A DNA stretch of 14,291 nucleotides, taken from assembly GCA_018714575.1 (NCBI GenBank), contig DVNF01000072.1:1-14291 (forward strand), given 5' to 3'. A program made the translations under genes and the position numbers. Below the pieces are notes generated by a model. That model was given only the letters and a program-made list of their open reading frames with translations. It was not told the DNA's origin and did no database searches. Of this stretch, positions 5,631 through 14,291 are shown one piece after another; within the stretch, counting starts at the first letter, position 1; each line of letters opens with the position of its first letter. This DNA is from Candidatus Stercoripulliclostridium merdigallinarum. Lineage in GTDB: Bacteria > Bacillota > Clostridia > Christensenellales > DTU072.

Positions 5631-6671
5631 ATGGACAAATCCTACAGCCCGTCGTACAAGGAGGCGGGAGTCGACATAACCGCGGGATACAAGGCGGTAG
5701 AGCTGATGAAACAACACGTAAAGCGCACTGCGACAGGCGGCGTTTGTTCCGACGTGGGCGGCTTCGGCGGCTTGTTCGAACCCGATCTGACGGGAATATC
5801 GAAACCGGTATTGGTTTCGGGAACTGACGGAGTAGGCACAAAATTAAAATACGCTTTCGTAATGGACAAGCACGACACCGTCGGTATAGACTGCGTGGCG
5901 ATGTGCGTTAACGACATAATCTGTTGCGGAGCCAAACCGTTGATCTTTTTGGACTATATAGCTTGCGGAAAGCTGGTCCCCGAACGTATTGCCGAGATCG
6001 TCAAAGGCGTTGCGGACGGTTGTTGCATGGCGGGAGCGGCTTTGATCGGCGGCGAAACCGCCGAAATGCCCGGATTTTATCCCGAAAACGAATACGATCT
6101 GGCAGGCTTTTCGACGGGTATAGTCGATAAAGGCGCAATTTTGGATAATTCCGCAATGGTACCGGGCGACGTGATAATAGCGTTGCGCTCCTCCGGAGTA
6201 CATTCAAACGGGTTTTCTTTGGTCAGAAAGGTGATCGGTACCGATCCGCACATATTAAGGGAACGCTTGGAATCCCTGGGCGGTAAATCGATAGGCGAAG
6301 CTTTGTTGGAACCCACCAGGATCTATGTAAAGCCGATGACGGAACTGTTCAAAGCCGTCAAGGTAAAGGGCGTTTCGCATATAACGGGAGGCGGCTTCTA
6401 CGAAAATATTCCAAGGAGTATTCCTAAAGGATTGTCGGCAACGATAGATAAAAAAGCCGTAATAACTCCTCCGATATTCGACCTAATAATGCGTCGCGGC
6501 AACATACCCGAACGCGACATGTTCAACACGTTCAATATGGGCGTAGGCATGGTAGCGATAGTCGCAAAACAGGACGCGGAAAAGGCGTTGAGCGTTTTGG
6601 CGGCGGCAGGCGAAGCGCCTTACGTTATCGGCGAAGTCAGGGAGGGCGACGACGGAGTCGTTTTCAGATAA
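5631..6671 (+). CDS. purM: PurM, AIR synthetase (phosphoribosylformylglycinamidine cyclo-ligase)
   Basis: The 346-residue product cyclises FGAM to AIR with ATP. Family signatures include GVDITAGY (13-20), GGFGGLFE (43-50), VSGTDGVGTKLKYA (62-75), CVNDIICCGAKPLIFLDY (92-109), GGETAEMPGFY (140-150), HSNGFSLVRK and HITGGGFYENIPR (about 252-264). The length equals the usual bacterial enzyme. ATG 5631 follows GGAG (5621-5624) by six bases and lies one base beyond the purF stop; a frame opening earlier at 5577 only adds purF shadow sequence. The gene overlaps purN by one base (TAATG), so translation is probably coupled. Confidence 0.97.
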   Translation: MDKSYSPSYKEAGVDITAGYKAVELMKQHVKRTATGGVCSDVGGFGGLFEPDLTGISKPVLVSGTDGVGTKLKYAFVMDKHDTVGIDCVAMCVNDIICCGAKPLIFLDYIACGKLVPERIAEIVKGVADGCCMAGAALIGGETAEMPGFYPENEYDLAGFSTGIVDKGAILDNSAMVPGDVIIALRSSGVHSNGFSLVRKVIGTDPHILRERLESLGGKSIGEALLEPTRIYVKPMTELFKAVKVKGVSHITGGGFYENIPRSIPKGLSATIDKKAVITPPIFDLIMRRGNIPERDMFNTFNMGVGMVAIVAKQDAEKALSVLAAAGEAPYVIGEVREGDDGVVFR

Positions 6672-7276
6672 TGCAAAAAGTCAAAACAGCGGTATTGGTA
6701 TCCGGCGGCGGAACCAACCTACAGGCGATACTTGACGCGGAAAGATCGGGAAAGATAACCAACGCGACGATAGCGGCGGTAATATCCGACCGCGCGGAAG
6801 CTTACGCTTTGCGCCGCGCCGAACAGGCGGGCGTAGAGGCTGTAACGATACCGTTTAAAGAATTGGGAAGGTCGGAATTCGAAAGGCAACTGATCCTGGC
6901 GTTACAAGAACGCGGCATAGAATTGATAGTTCTGGCAGGGTTTATGAGGATACTTTCCGCCGATTTTACTTCGCGGTATCCCGAAAGAATTTTAAACATA
7001 CATCCGTCGTTGATACCGTCGTTTTGCGGCGAAGGCTATTACGGATTAAAGGTGCACCGTGCGGCGTTGGATTACGGCGTAAAAGTTACCGGCGCAACCG
7101 TTCATTTCGTAAACGAGGTTCCCGACGGCGGGAAAATAGTAGCCCAAAAGGCAGTTTACATACATTCCGACGATACGCCTGAAAGTCTACAAAAGCGTGT
7201 GATGCGCGAGGCGGAATGGATAATCTTCCCGGAGGCGATAGAATCGGTCGCGGGAAACATCAGGAGGTCAAAATGA
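6671..7276 (+). CDS. purN: PurN, 10-formyl-THF-dependent GAR transformylase
   Basis: The 201-residue product formylates GAR to FGAR with 10-formyl-tetrahydrofolate. VSGGGTNLQAIL (10-21) binds the phosphate of GAR. The catalytic triad is visible as Asn109 and His111 in NIHPSLIPSF (109-118) and Asp152 in NEVPDGGKIV. GEGYYGLKVH (120-129) and GFMRILSADF (90-99) complete the signature. The length is normal. Its ATG shares the last base of the purM stop and has only a distant GGAG, so it probably depends on translational coupling. The gene overlaps the next by four bases (ATGA). The cofactor would come from Fhs at the operon end. Confidence 0.96.
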   Translation: MQKVKTAVLVSGGGTNLQAILDAERSGKITNATIAAVISDRAEAYALRRAEQAGVEAVTIPFKELGRSEFERQLILALQERGIELIVLAGFMRILSADFTSRYPERILNIHPSLIPSFCGEGYYGLKVHRAALDYGVKVTGATVHFVNEVPDGGKIVAQKAVYIHSDDTPESLQKRVMREAEWIIFPEAIESVAGNIRRSK

Positions 7277-7965
7277 AATCTACAGGTCAACGGTTAAACG
7301 GCAACAGCTATCCCGGCAGAGGCATAGTGGCAGGGGTATCTCCGTCAGGCAAAGCCGTGTTCGCCTATTTTATCATGGGCAGGAGCAATAACAGCAAAAA
7401 CCGCGTGTTCGTAAAGAGTGAGGACGGCATCACGATATATCCTTTCGACGCGTCAAAGGTCGAGGATCCCAGCCTTATCATCTATTCCCCGGTCAGGAAG
7501 TTCGGCAACAGTTATATCGTCACTAACGGCGACCAGACTGATACGATATACGAATTTTTGGAAAAGGGATCGGGATTCGAGGAAGCTTTGGCGACCAGGA
7601 CTTTCGAACCCGACGCTCCGAACTATACGCCGCGTATCAGCGCGATCATCGACGCCGACGGTTTCAAGATGAGCATTTTAAAATCGTTGAACGCTACAGG
7701 TACCGCCGCAGGCAGGTTTACCTACGCTTTCGAGCGCGAGCCGGGAAAGGGCAGGTTTATCCATACTTATATCGGCGACGGCAATCCGTTGCCGTCTTTT
7801 ACAGGCGAGCCGGAAGAGGTGTCGATACCCGACGATTTGGACGAGTTTACCGACGATATTTGGAACAACCTGGATCCGGACAACAAGATCGCTTTGTACA
7901 CCGGCGCCATAGATTTTGCTTCGGGTACGGAAGAAAACAAACTGATAAACAAATTCAACAAATAG
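7273..7965 (+). CDS. purO: IMP cyclohydrolase, PurO-like (IMP_cyclohyd family)
   Basis: The 230-residue product resembles the stand-alone IMP cyclohydrolase first described in archaea, rather than the MGS-type N-terminal domain of bifunctional PurH. It would close FAICAR to IMP, the last step of the pathway. Signature segments are NSYPGRGIVAG (11-21), YFIMGRSNNSKNRVF (32-46), YIVTNGDQTD (81-90) and EPDAPNYTPRIS (112-123). The start at 7273 has AGGAGG (7262-7267) five bases upstream and overlaps the purN stop by four bases; an upstream frame from 7216 is purN shadow. The next gene encodes only the AICAR formyltransferase half of PurH, so the two together replace bifunctional PurH. Identification rests on motif memory and operon logic. 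Confidence 0.9.
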   Translation: MKSTGQRLNGNSYPGRGIVAGVSPSGKAVFAYFIMGRSNNSKNRVFVKSEDGITIYPFDASKVEDPSLIIYSPVRKFGNSYIVTNGDQTDTIYEFLEKGSGFEEALATRTFEPDAPNYTPRISAIIDADGFKMSILKSLNATGTAAGRFTYAFEREPGKGRFIHTYIGDGNPLPSFTGEPEEVSIPDDLDEFTDDIWNNLDPDNKIALYTGAIDFASGTEENKLINKFNK

Positions 7966-7980
7966 GAGCGGCACATTCAA

Positions 7981-9162
7981 ATGAAAGAATTCGAATTAAA
8001 ATACGGTTGCAACCCCAATCAAAAGCCTGCGAAGATTTACATGGCAAACGGCGGCGATCTGCCGATAGAGATACTTTCGGGACGCCCCGGGTACATCAAC
8101 TTTTTGGACGCGTTCAACTCCTGGCAGTTGGTAAAAGAGCTGAAAGAAGCGACTGGCGAAGTCGCCGCGACGTCGTTCAAACACGTTTCGCCGACTTCGG
8201 CGGCGATAGGCAGGAAATTGCCCGAACGCCTGAAGCGCAGCTGTTTCGTGGACGACATCGACGGCATTGACGATTCCCCGATAGCTTCGGCTTATGCCAG
8301 GGCGCGCGGCACGGACAGAATGAGTTCTTTCGGCGATTGGATAGCTTTGTCCGACGAATGCGACGAAGTCGCCGCAAGGATCATCGCGCGCGAAGTTTCC
8401 GACGGCATTATCGCGCCTTCGTATTCGAAAGCGGCTTTGGAAATATTGAAAACCAAGCGTAAAGGCAATTACAACATAGTAAAAATAGACGCCGACTACG
8501 TTCCCGATCCCGTGGAAAGGAAGCAAGTGTTCGGAGTGACTTTCGAACAGGGCAGGAACAATTCGAAGATAACTAAGGATCTGCTGTCCAACGTAGTGAC
8601 CGCCGCGGGGATCCCGGAGGACAAGAAGACAGATCTGATCGTATCTTTGATAACTTTGAAGTACACTCAATCGAATTCGGTATGTTTTGCGGAGGACGGC
8701 CAGGCGATAGGAGTCGGCGCAGGACAGCAAAGCCGTATCCATTGCACCAGGCTTGCCGCCGAAAAAGCCGATTTGTGGCATCTGAGGCAGGCGGACAAGG
8801 TGCTGGACCTGCAATTTGCGGACGGCGTAGGCAGACCCGAAAAGAACAACATAATAGATATTTATTTGTCGCGCGACCCGTCCGACGTTCTGGCGGACGG
8901 CGCATGGCAAAGCTGCTTTAAATATCGTCCCGAACCCTTTACGGAGGAGGAAAAGAAGGAGTATCTTTCCAAGGTCAAGGGCGTTTCCCTGGGCTCCGAC
9001 GCTTTCTTCCCGTTTTCCGACAACATTGAACGCGCTTACAAGAGCGGAGTGGGCTTTGTCGCCGAACCCGGCGGCTCGGTCAGGGACGACCTGGTAATCG
9101 ACGCATGCAACCGCCTGGGAATAGCGATGTGCTTTACCGGGCTGAGGCTGTTCCACCATTAA
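7981..9162 (+). CDS. purH: AICAR formyltransferase, stand-alone (C-terminal PurH domain)
   Basis: The 393-residue product contains only the AICAR transformylase part of PurH, which formylates AICAR to FAICAR with 10-formyl-tetrahydrofolate. It begins with LKYGCNPNQKPAKIY (6-20), where the bifunctional enzyme's second domain begins. The essential Lys-His pair is Lys67-His68 in SFKHVSPTSAA. KYTQSNSVCFA, QAIGVGAGQQSRIHCTRLA and the C-terminal MCFTGLRLFHH are family hallmarks. There is no N-terminal MGS cyclohydrolase domain; that job falls to the preceding PurO-like gene. The ATG at 7981 follows AGGAG (7964-7968) by a rather long 12 bases. It lies 15 bases after the cyclohydrolase gene. Such free-standing AICARFT proteins are known from Clostridia. 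Confidence 0.95.
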   Translation: MKEFELKYGCNPNQKPAKIYMANGGDLPIEILSGRPGYINFLDAFNSWQLVKELKEATGEVAATSFKHVSPTSAAIGRKLPERLKRSCFVDDIDGIDDSPIASAYARARGTDRMSSFGDWIALSDECDEVAARIIAREVSDGIIAPSYSKAALEILKTKRKGNYNIVKIDADYVPDPVERKQVFGVTFEQGRNNSKITKDLLSNVVTAAGIPEDKKTDLIVSLITLKYTQSNSVCFAEDGQAIGVGAGQQSRIHCTRLAAEKADLWHLRQADKVLDLQFADGVGRPEKNNIIDIYLSRDPSDVLADGAWQSCFKYRPEPFTEEEKKEYLSKVKGVSLGSDAFFPFSDNIERAYKSGVGFVAEPGGSVRDDLVIDACNRLGIAMCFTGLRLFHH

Positions 9163-9165
9163 TAT

Positions 9166-9185
9166 TAATATCGGATAATATCGGA
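9166..9185 (+). repeat. 10-bp tandem repeat that includes part of the purD ribosome binding site
   Basis: TAATATCGGA is present twice without spacer (9166-9175, 9176-9185). The second copy supplies the GGA that begins the purD SD sequence GGAGGGG (9183-9189). The repeat fills most of the 29-base gap between purH and purD, the longest gap in the purine operon, and looks like a small tandem duplication. Confidence 0.7.
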
Positions 9186-9191
9186 GGGGAT

Positions 9192-10454
9192 ATGAAGATT
9201 GCTGTTATCGGCGGCGGAGGCAGAGAGCACGCCATTATAAAGAAACTGAAATTGAATCCGACTGTTGAACGTATTTACGCTTTGCCTGGGAACGGCGGCA
9301 TGACGGGCGACGCCGAGTGTGTGCAGATAAAGGCGATGGAATTGGACAAAATAGTAACTTTTTGTCGCGAAAAAGCCGTCGACTTTGTCGTGATAGCTCC
9401 GGACGATCCGCTGATAGCCGGGCTAAAGGATATGTTGAACGCAGTCGGGATACCGTCTTTCGGACCCGACAAAGCCGCTGCCGAGATCGAAGGCAGTAAG
9501 GCTTTTGCAAAGGAATTGATGAAAAAATACCGTATTCCGACTGCGGCATACGAAGTCTTTACCGACGAAGCCGCCGCATTGGCATACGTTGACGGATTGA
9601 CTCCTCCCGTCGTCGTCAAAGCCGACGGACCCGCGCTGGGAAAGGGAGTTATCATAGCCGAAAGCATACCCGCCGCGCGCGAAGCGGTACATTCGATGAT
9701 GAGCGAAAGCCGCTTCGGCGATTCGGGGAAACGCGTGGTAATAGAGGAATTTCTGACGGGTCCCGAAGTATCCGTTTTGGCGTTTACCGATTCGCACACT
9801 TTGGTTCCCATGGTTTCGTCGATGGATCATAAGCGCGCGGGCGACGGGGATACGGGCTTGAATACCGGCGGTATGGGAGTCGTCGCACCAAATCCGTATT
9901 ATACGAAAGCAGTCGCGGACAGGGCTATGCGGGAAATCTTTATTCCCACGCTGAATGCCATGAACGCCGAGGGCAGACCGTTCAAAGGCTGTCTGTATTT
10001 CGGCTTGATGATAACCGCGGACGGGCCCAAAGTCATCGAATACAATTCGCGTTTCGGCGATCCCGAAACTCAGGCGGTGTTGCCGCTGTTGAAATCCGAT
10101 CTGTTACAGATAATGCTGGCGGTAGAGGAAGAAAGACTGTCCGAAGTCAGCGTGGAATTTATGGATAAAAGCTCCTGTGCTTTAGTCTTAGCCTCAAAAG
10201 GGTATCCCGAAAAATACGAAACGGGATACGAAATCACCGAAAACGGTGTGCAAGGCGAGATATTCTACGCAGGCGTAAAGCGTGTGGACGGAAAGATCGT
10301 GACCTCGGGGGGCAGGGTGCTTGCCGTTACCGAAGTGCGCGACGATTTGGCTAATGCCATAGCCGCCGCTTACGCGGACGCCGACAGAATAGATTTCAAA
10401 ACCAAATATTTCAGGCACGACATAGGTCAAAGGGCGTTAGCCGCAAAAAAATAA
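9192..10454 (+). CDS. purD: PurD, GAR synthetase (phosphoribosylamine--glycine ligase)
   Basis: The 420-residue ATP-grasp enzyme joins phosphoribosylamine and glycine to make GAR, step two of the pathway. The N domain opens with MKIAVIGGGGREHAI and LPGNGGM (31-37). The ATP-grasp core carries VVVKADGPALGKGVIIA (140-156), GDGDTGLNTGGMGVVAPNPY (217-236) and EYNSRFGDPETQAVLPLL (283-300). The C-terminal domain ends with the usual FRHDIG (407-412). The ATG at 9192 follows GGAGGGG (9183-9189); a longer frame from 9105 overlaps purH and only adds shadow residues. It lies 29 bases after purH and 15 before purL. Confidence 0.97.
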   Translation: MKIAVIGGGGREHAIIKKLKLNPTVERIYALPGNGGMTGDAECVQIKAMELDKIVTFCREKAVDFVVIAPDDPLIAGLKDMLNAVGIPSFGPDKAAAEIEGSKAFAKELMKKYRIPTAAYEVFTDEAAALAYVDGLTPPVVVKADGPALGKGVIIAESIPAAREAVHSMMSESRFGDSGKRVVIEEFLTGPEVSVLAFTDSHTLVPMVSSMDHKRAGDGDTGLNTGGMGVVAPNPYYTKAVADRAMREIFIPTLNAMNAEGRPFKGCLYFGLMITADGPKVIEYNSRFGDPETQAVLPLLKSDLLQIMLAVEEERLSEVSVEFMDKSSCALVLASKGYPEKYETGYEITENGVQGEIFYAGVKRVDGKIVTSGGRVLAVTEVRDDLANAIAAAYADADRIDFKTKYFRHDIGQRALAAKK

Positions 10455-10469
10455 TCGAAAGGATAAAAT

Positions 10470-13400
10470 ATGGTCTACAGAGTTTACGTTGAGAAAAAGA
10501 ATGGCATGAGCTCCGAAGCGGAAGCGCTGACCGAGGAATTGAATTCCTTTTTAGGCGTAAAAGGTCTAAGGAAGCTGCGTTTACTGAACCGTTACGACGT
10601 TGAAAACGTCGACAGCGAGCTGTTCCGAAAGTTGGTAGGCACGGTGTTTTCCGAACCGCAGGCGGACGTAACTTATTACGAGTTGCCGACGTCGGACGCC
10701 GTGTTCGCGGTGGAATATCTGCCCGGGCAGTTCGACCAACGCGCCTCTTCCGCGGCGGAATGCGCCGAATTGGTGGCGTTATGCCCCAGACCCGTCATAA
10801 AGACGGCAAAAATCTACGCGCTGTACGGAGAATTGACGGAAGAAGACGTGCAAAAGATCAAAAAATACGTCGTCAACCCCGTTGAAAGCCGTCCCGCGGC
10901 GTTGGAGCTGCCCGAAAAGCTTTCGGAAGATTATCCGCATCCTAAAAAAGTTAAAGTTTTGGACGGATTCAGGGCTTTGGATACCGAGGGACTACAGAAA
11001 TTCCTGACGGACTATGCTTTGGCAATGGATCTGAACGACCTGGAATTCTGCCGTAGCTACTTCGAAAAAGAGGGGCGCGATCCGACGATGACGGAAATCA
11101 GGATGCTGGATACCTATTGGTCGGATCATTGCCGTCACACCACTTTCCTGACGGAGATAGATTCGGTGGCTTGCGACGATCCGGTGTTGAACGCGGCTTA
11201 CCGCGATTATATCGAAACGCGCAAAGCATTAAACCGTACAAAGCCGGTAACTTTAATGGATATGGCGACGATTGCCGCCAAATATCTGAAAGCCGAGGGT
11301 AAATTGGATAAATTGGACGAATCGGAAGAAATCAACGCCTGTACGGTAAAAATAAAGGTGACGGTGGACGGGAAGGAAGAGGATTGGCTGTTACTGTTCA
11401 AAAACGAAACGCACAACCACCCCACCGAAATAGAGCCTTTCGGCGGCGCGGCTACCTGTATCGGCGGAGCCATTCGCGATCCGTTGTCGGGCAGAGCTTA
11501 CGTTTATGCGGCTATGCGCGTGACGGGCGCAGGCGACCCAAGGACTCCGGTAGAGGACACGTTGCCCGGCAAATTACCGCAAAGAAAAATAGTGACTACC
11601 GCCGCGGCGGGATATTCTTCCTACGGTAACCAAATAGGTTTGGCTACGGGCATAGTGGACGAAATTTACGATCCGGGATACGTCGCAAAGCGTATGGAGA
11701 TCGGAGCCGTCATAGCCGCGGTAAAAGCCGAAAACGTCAGGCGCGAAACTCCCGAACCCGGCGACAAAGTCATATTATTAGGCGGCAGAACGGGACGCGA
11801 CGGCTGCGGCGGAGCGACGGGCTCGTCCAAATCGCATACCGTAAAGAGTTTGGAAGTTTGCGGCGCGGAGGTTCAAAAGGGTAACGCTCCGGAGGAAAGG
11901 AAGTTGCAACGCCTGTTCCGTAACGCCGAGGCGGCACGGTTGATCAAACGCTGTAACGACTTCGGCGCGGGCGGCGTGTCCGTCGCGATAGGCGAACTTG
12001 CCGACGGACTGACGATAGATTTAAATGCGGTACCTAAAAAATACGAAGGCTTGGACGGCACCGAACTTGCTATCAGCGAATCGCAGGAAAGAATGGCGGT
12101 GGTAGTATCCGCAGGCGACGTAAAGCGTTTCCTGGAGCTTTCGGATCAGGAAAACCTGGAAGCTACCGTAGTTGCGACGGTGACCGAGGAAAAGCGGCTG
12201 AAAATGTATTGGGATTCCGATAAAATAGTCGATATTTCCCGAGAATTCTTGAACTCCAACGGCGCCGAAAAGCATATAGACGTAGCTTTATCGGAACCCG
12301 AAAACTTCGATACAGAAGGCAGCGGCGATTTCGAAGCCGATATTATGAAAACGGCAGGAGATTTGAACTGCTGTTCGAAACGCGGACTGTCCGAACGTTT
12401 CGATTCTACTATCGGCGCAGGCACCGTATTGATGCCGTTCGGCGGCAAGAACCAGCTGACGCCGATTCAGGCGATGGTACATACAATTTCCACCGAGCAC
12501 GGCGAAACCGACGACTGTTCCGTTATGAGCCGCGGCTTCGATCCGTCTATTTCTAAAAAGAGCCCCTTCCACGGCGCGTATTACGCCGTAGTCGAATCGG
12601 TCGCAAAGCTGATAGCGACGGGCGCTCCGTTCCGCGACGTCTATTTGACTTTCCAGGAATATTTCCCGAAGCCGCAGAAAAACCCCGAACGTTGGGGATT
12701 GCCTTTTGCGGCGTTACTCGGAGCTTTCCGCGCGCAAAAGGACTTGGGTATCGCCGCGATAGGCGGTAAAGATTCGATGTCGGGGAGCTTCGAGGATATA
12801 GACGTACCGCCGACTTTGGTATCGTTTGCCGTCACTACGATGAAGGCGGATAAAGTCATATCGGGCGAATTTAAAAAGGCGGGGCATGCCATCAGGTTTT
12901 TAAAGACGGCTGTCAACTCGGATAACCTGCCCGACGTCGGATCGCTGAAGGAAAATTTTGCGATAATCGAAAGGCTGAACGCCGCCGGAAAAATTTACGC
13001 CGCCTACACTCCCGAACGTTCAATAGCCGAAGCCGTTTATAAAATGGCTATAGGTAACGGCATCGGCGCAGTCATCGACGGCATGGACGAACGCGAATTG
13101 TTCGCCCGTCATACCGGCAGCTTCGTTATCGAAACGGATGCCGACGTGACGGACGGCATTTTATTGGGCGTCACTACGGAAAAACAGTCGATCACCGCAG
13201 GCGGCAAAGAGGTGCCGCTAGGTCGTATTTCAACCGTATACGAGGGCGCTTTGGAAAGCGTATACCCCGTTTCGGCAAAGGGCGCGGACAACGTACATGC
13301 GGTCGATTATAAAATACGTTCAAACTTGAAGAGCAATGTTTCGGTAGCCAAACCGCGCGTATTGGTACCCGTATTCCCGGGAACCAACTGCGAATACGAC

Positions 13401-14150
13401 AGCGCGAAAGCTATCGAACGCGCCGGCGCAAAGGCGGAAATATTTGTGCTGAACAACCTCAGCGGCGAAAAGGTAAAGGAATCCGTAAAGAGGTTTGCAA
13501 AGCTTATCGGGGACTCTCAATCCATATTTATTCCCGGCGGATTTTCAGGCGGCGACGAACCCGACGGATCGGGGAAATTCATCACGGCGTTTTTCAGAAA
13601 TCCCGAAATTTCCGATGCGGTCGCCGACTTGTTGGATAACCGTTACGGCTTGATGGCGGGGATATGCAACGGCTTCCAAGCGCTGATAAAATTGGGACTG
13701 TTGCCTTACGGCAGGATCCTGCCGCACTCCGACGAGGGCGATCCGACGTTGACGTTCAACACGATCGGCAGACACCAATCGAAGATAGTTTCTACCAGGA
13801 TCGCGTCCGTAAAGAGCCCCTGGTTGCAAAAAGTCGAGGTGGGCGACATAATAAAAGTGCCGATCTCGCACGGCGAAGGCCGCTTTGTAGCCGACAAAAA
13901 GACGTTGGAAACGCTGATCGCCAACGGACAGATCGCCACGCAATACGTCGATCTGAACGGCGAAGTTTCCGGGGACATTGCGTTTAACCCGAACGGCTCC
14001 GTAATGAGTATCGAGGGCATAACCTCTCCCGACGGCAGAATCTTCGGCAAAATGGGACACAGCGAACGCATAGGCAAATATTTATACAGGAACGTTCCCG
14101 GTCGTTACGATATAGGGATGTTCGAATCGCTTGTAGAATACTTTAAATAA
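10470..14150 (+). CDS. purL: PurL, FGAM synthase, single-chain form
   Basis: The 1226-residue protein converts FGAR to FGAM using ATP and glutamine. It holds in one chain what Bacillus splits into PurS, PurL and PurQ. In order: a PurS-like N-terminal domain (about 1-150), YWSDHCRHTTF around 217-226, the first AIRS-type half with NETHNHPTEIEPFGGAATC (312-330), the second half with GGKDSMSGSF, and a C-terminal glutaminase beginning near PRVLVPVFPGTNCEYDSA. The glutaminase nucleophile is Cys1066 in AGICNGFQAL and the His-Glu pair is His1134 and Glu1136 in SHGEGRF. Size and motif spelling suit the clostridial long form rather than the proteobacterial one. GAAAGGA lies just before the ATG. It ends 17 bases before fhs. 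Confidence 0.97.
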   Translation: MVYRVYVEKKNGMSSEAEALTEELNSFLGVKGLRKLRLLNRYDVENVDSELFRKLVGTVFSEPQADVTYYELPTSDAVFAVEYLPGQFDQRASSAAECAELVALCPRPVIKTAKIYALYGELTEEDVQKIKKYVVNPVESRPAALELPEKLSEDYPHPKKVKVLDGFRALDTEGLQKFLTDYALAMDLNDLEFCRSYFEKEGRDPTMTEIRMLDTYWSDHCRHTTFLTEIDSVACDDPVLNAAYRDYIETRKALNRTKPVTLMDMATIAAKYLKAEGKLDKLDESEEINACTVKIKVTVDGKEEDWLLLFKNETHNHPTEIEPFGGAATCIGGAIRDPLSGRAYVYAAMRVTGAGDPRTPVEDTLPGKLPQRKIVTTAAAGYSSYGNQIGLATGIVDEIYDPGYVAKRMEIGAVIAAVKAENVRRETPEPGDKVILLGGRTGRDGCGGATGSSKSHTVKSLEVCGAEVQKGNAPEERKLQRLFRNAEAARLIKRCNDFGAGGVSVAIGELADGLTIDLNAVPKKYEGLDGTELAISESQERMAVVVSAGDVKRFLELSDQENLEATVVATVTEEKRLKMYWDSDKIVDISREFLNSNGAEKHIDVALSEPENFDTEGSGDFEADIMKTAGDLNCCSKRGLSERFDSTIGAGTVLMPFGGKNQLTPIQAMVHTISTEHGETDDCSVMSRGFDPSISKKSPFHGAYYAVVESVAKLIATGAPFRDVYLTFQEYFPKPQKNPERWGLPFAALLGAFRAQKDLGIAAIGGKDSMSGSFEDIDVPPTLVSFAVTTMKADKVISGEFKKAGHAIRFLKTAVNSDNLPDVGSLKENFAIIERLNAAGKIYAAYTPERSIAEAVYKMAIGNGIGAVIDGMDERELFARHTGSFVIETDADVTDGILLGVTTEKQSITAGGKEVPLGRISTVYEGALESVYPVSAKGADNVHAVDYKIRSNLKSNVSVAKPRVLVPVFPGTNCEYDSAKAIERAGAKAEIFVLNNLSGEKVKESVKRFAKLIGDSQSIFIPGGFSGGDEPDGSGKFITAFFRNPEISDAVADLLDNRYGLMAGICNGFQALIKLGLLPYGRILPHSDEGDPTLTFNTIGRHQSKIVSTRIASVKSPWLQKVEVGDIIKVPISHGEGRFVADKKTLETLIANGQIATQYVDLNGEVSGDIAFNPNGSVMSIEGITSPDGRIFGKMGHSERIGKYLYRNVPGRYDIGMFESLVEYFK

Positions 14151-14167
14151 AACGAAGCGGAGAAATT

Positions 14168-14291
14168 ATGGCGCTATCCGATATTGAAATCGCGCATTCG
14201 GTTACTCCGAAAAACATATACGAAGTGGCTAATGCGGCAGGTATAGACGAAAAATACGTCATACCCTACGGCAGATACAAAGCAAAGATAG
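14168..14291 (+). CDS. fhs: Formate--tetrahydrofolate ligase, 5' part (runs off the window)
   Basis: An ATG at 14168 with GGAG (14159-14162) five bases upstream opens a frame that runs to the window edge, 41 codons. The start, MALSDIEIAHSVTPKNIYEV followed by AAGIDEKYVIPYGRYKAKI, resembles the N terminus of formate--tetrahydrofolate ligase (SDIEIAQ... and LYGKYKAKI in family members). The enzyme makes 10-formyl-tetrahydrofolate from formate, THF and ATP, which feeds PurN and AICAR formyltransferase encoded upstream. It lies 17 bases after purL and is probably in the same transcript. Only the first 41 residues are visible, so the call rests on that segment and the context. Confidence 0.85.
   Translation, partial: MALSDIEIAHSVTPKNIYEVANAAGIDEKYVIPYGRYKAKI

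Noticed and set aside
7996..9159. Long open frame on the minus strand opposite purH (387 codons)
   Set aside because: It mirrors the purH frame almost exactly, has no recognisable motifs, and arises because the + strand codon use rarely produces stops in that antisense frame.

Overview
The window looks like chromosomal DNA from a member of the Bacillota, probably an uncultivated Clostridia lineage. This is inferred from strong AGGAGG-type ribosome binding sites, the short form of chorismate synthase, the single-chain 1226-residue PurL of clostridial type, the split PurH (separate IMP cyclohydrolase and AICAR formyltransferase), and an apparent formate--tetrahydrofolate ligase gene closing the operon. 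All genes lie on the + strand and I see no mobile elements, CRISPR arrays, tRNAs or rRNAs.

Layout. Bases 1-101 are the 3' end of an unidentified gene, followed by a clean intrinsic terminator (149-177). A strong extended -10 promoter (181-209) then drives a three-gene unit: an AroC-family protein (272-1381), a short-chain dehydrogenase resembling YmfI, the EF-P 5-aminopentanone reductase (1405-2142), and a low-molecular-weight protein-tyrosine phosphatase (2139-2621, TTG start). A 355-base region without a convincing gene (2622-2976) holds a perfect 14-bp tandem repeat, a candidate promoter and an RNA leader with alternative hairpins and a terminator-like element. From 2977 to the window end runs a compact purine operon: purE-purC-purF-purM-purN-purO-like-purH(AICARFT)-purD-purL-fhs(partial). 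Gaps between genes range from 4-base overlaps to 29 bases.

How the genes work together. PurF, PurD, PurN, PurL, PurM, PurE, PurC, AICAR formyltransferase and the PurO-like cyclohydrolase cover nearly all of PRPP to IMP. PurB (adenylosuccinate lyase) and PurK are not in the window. Fhs makes 10-formyl-tetrahydrofolate from formate, the one-carbon donor for both PurN and the AICAR formyltransferase, so its placement at the end of the operon makes metabolic sense.

The most unusual thing here is the AroC-family protein. The reading frame is intact and the fold signatures are kept, but several residues that are essentially invariant in chorismate synthase are replaced: GESHG reads GEGRG, the RRxPG segment reads KLRQG, and GRHDPC reads GHHVPS. 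It may be a repurposed or inactive paralogue rather than a working chorismate synthase. The second item worth attention is the unclassified leader ahead of purE.
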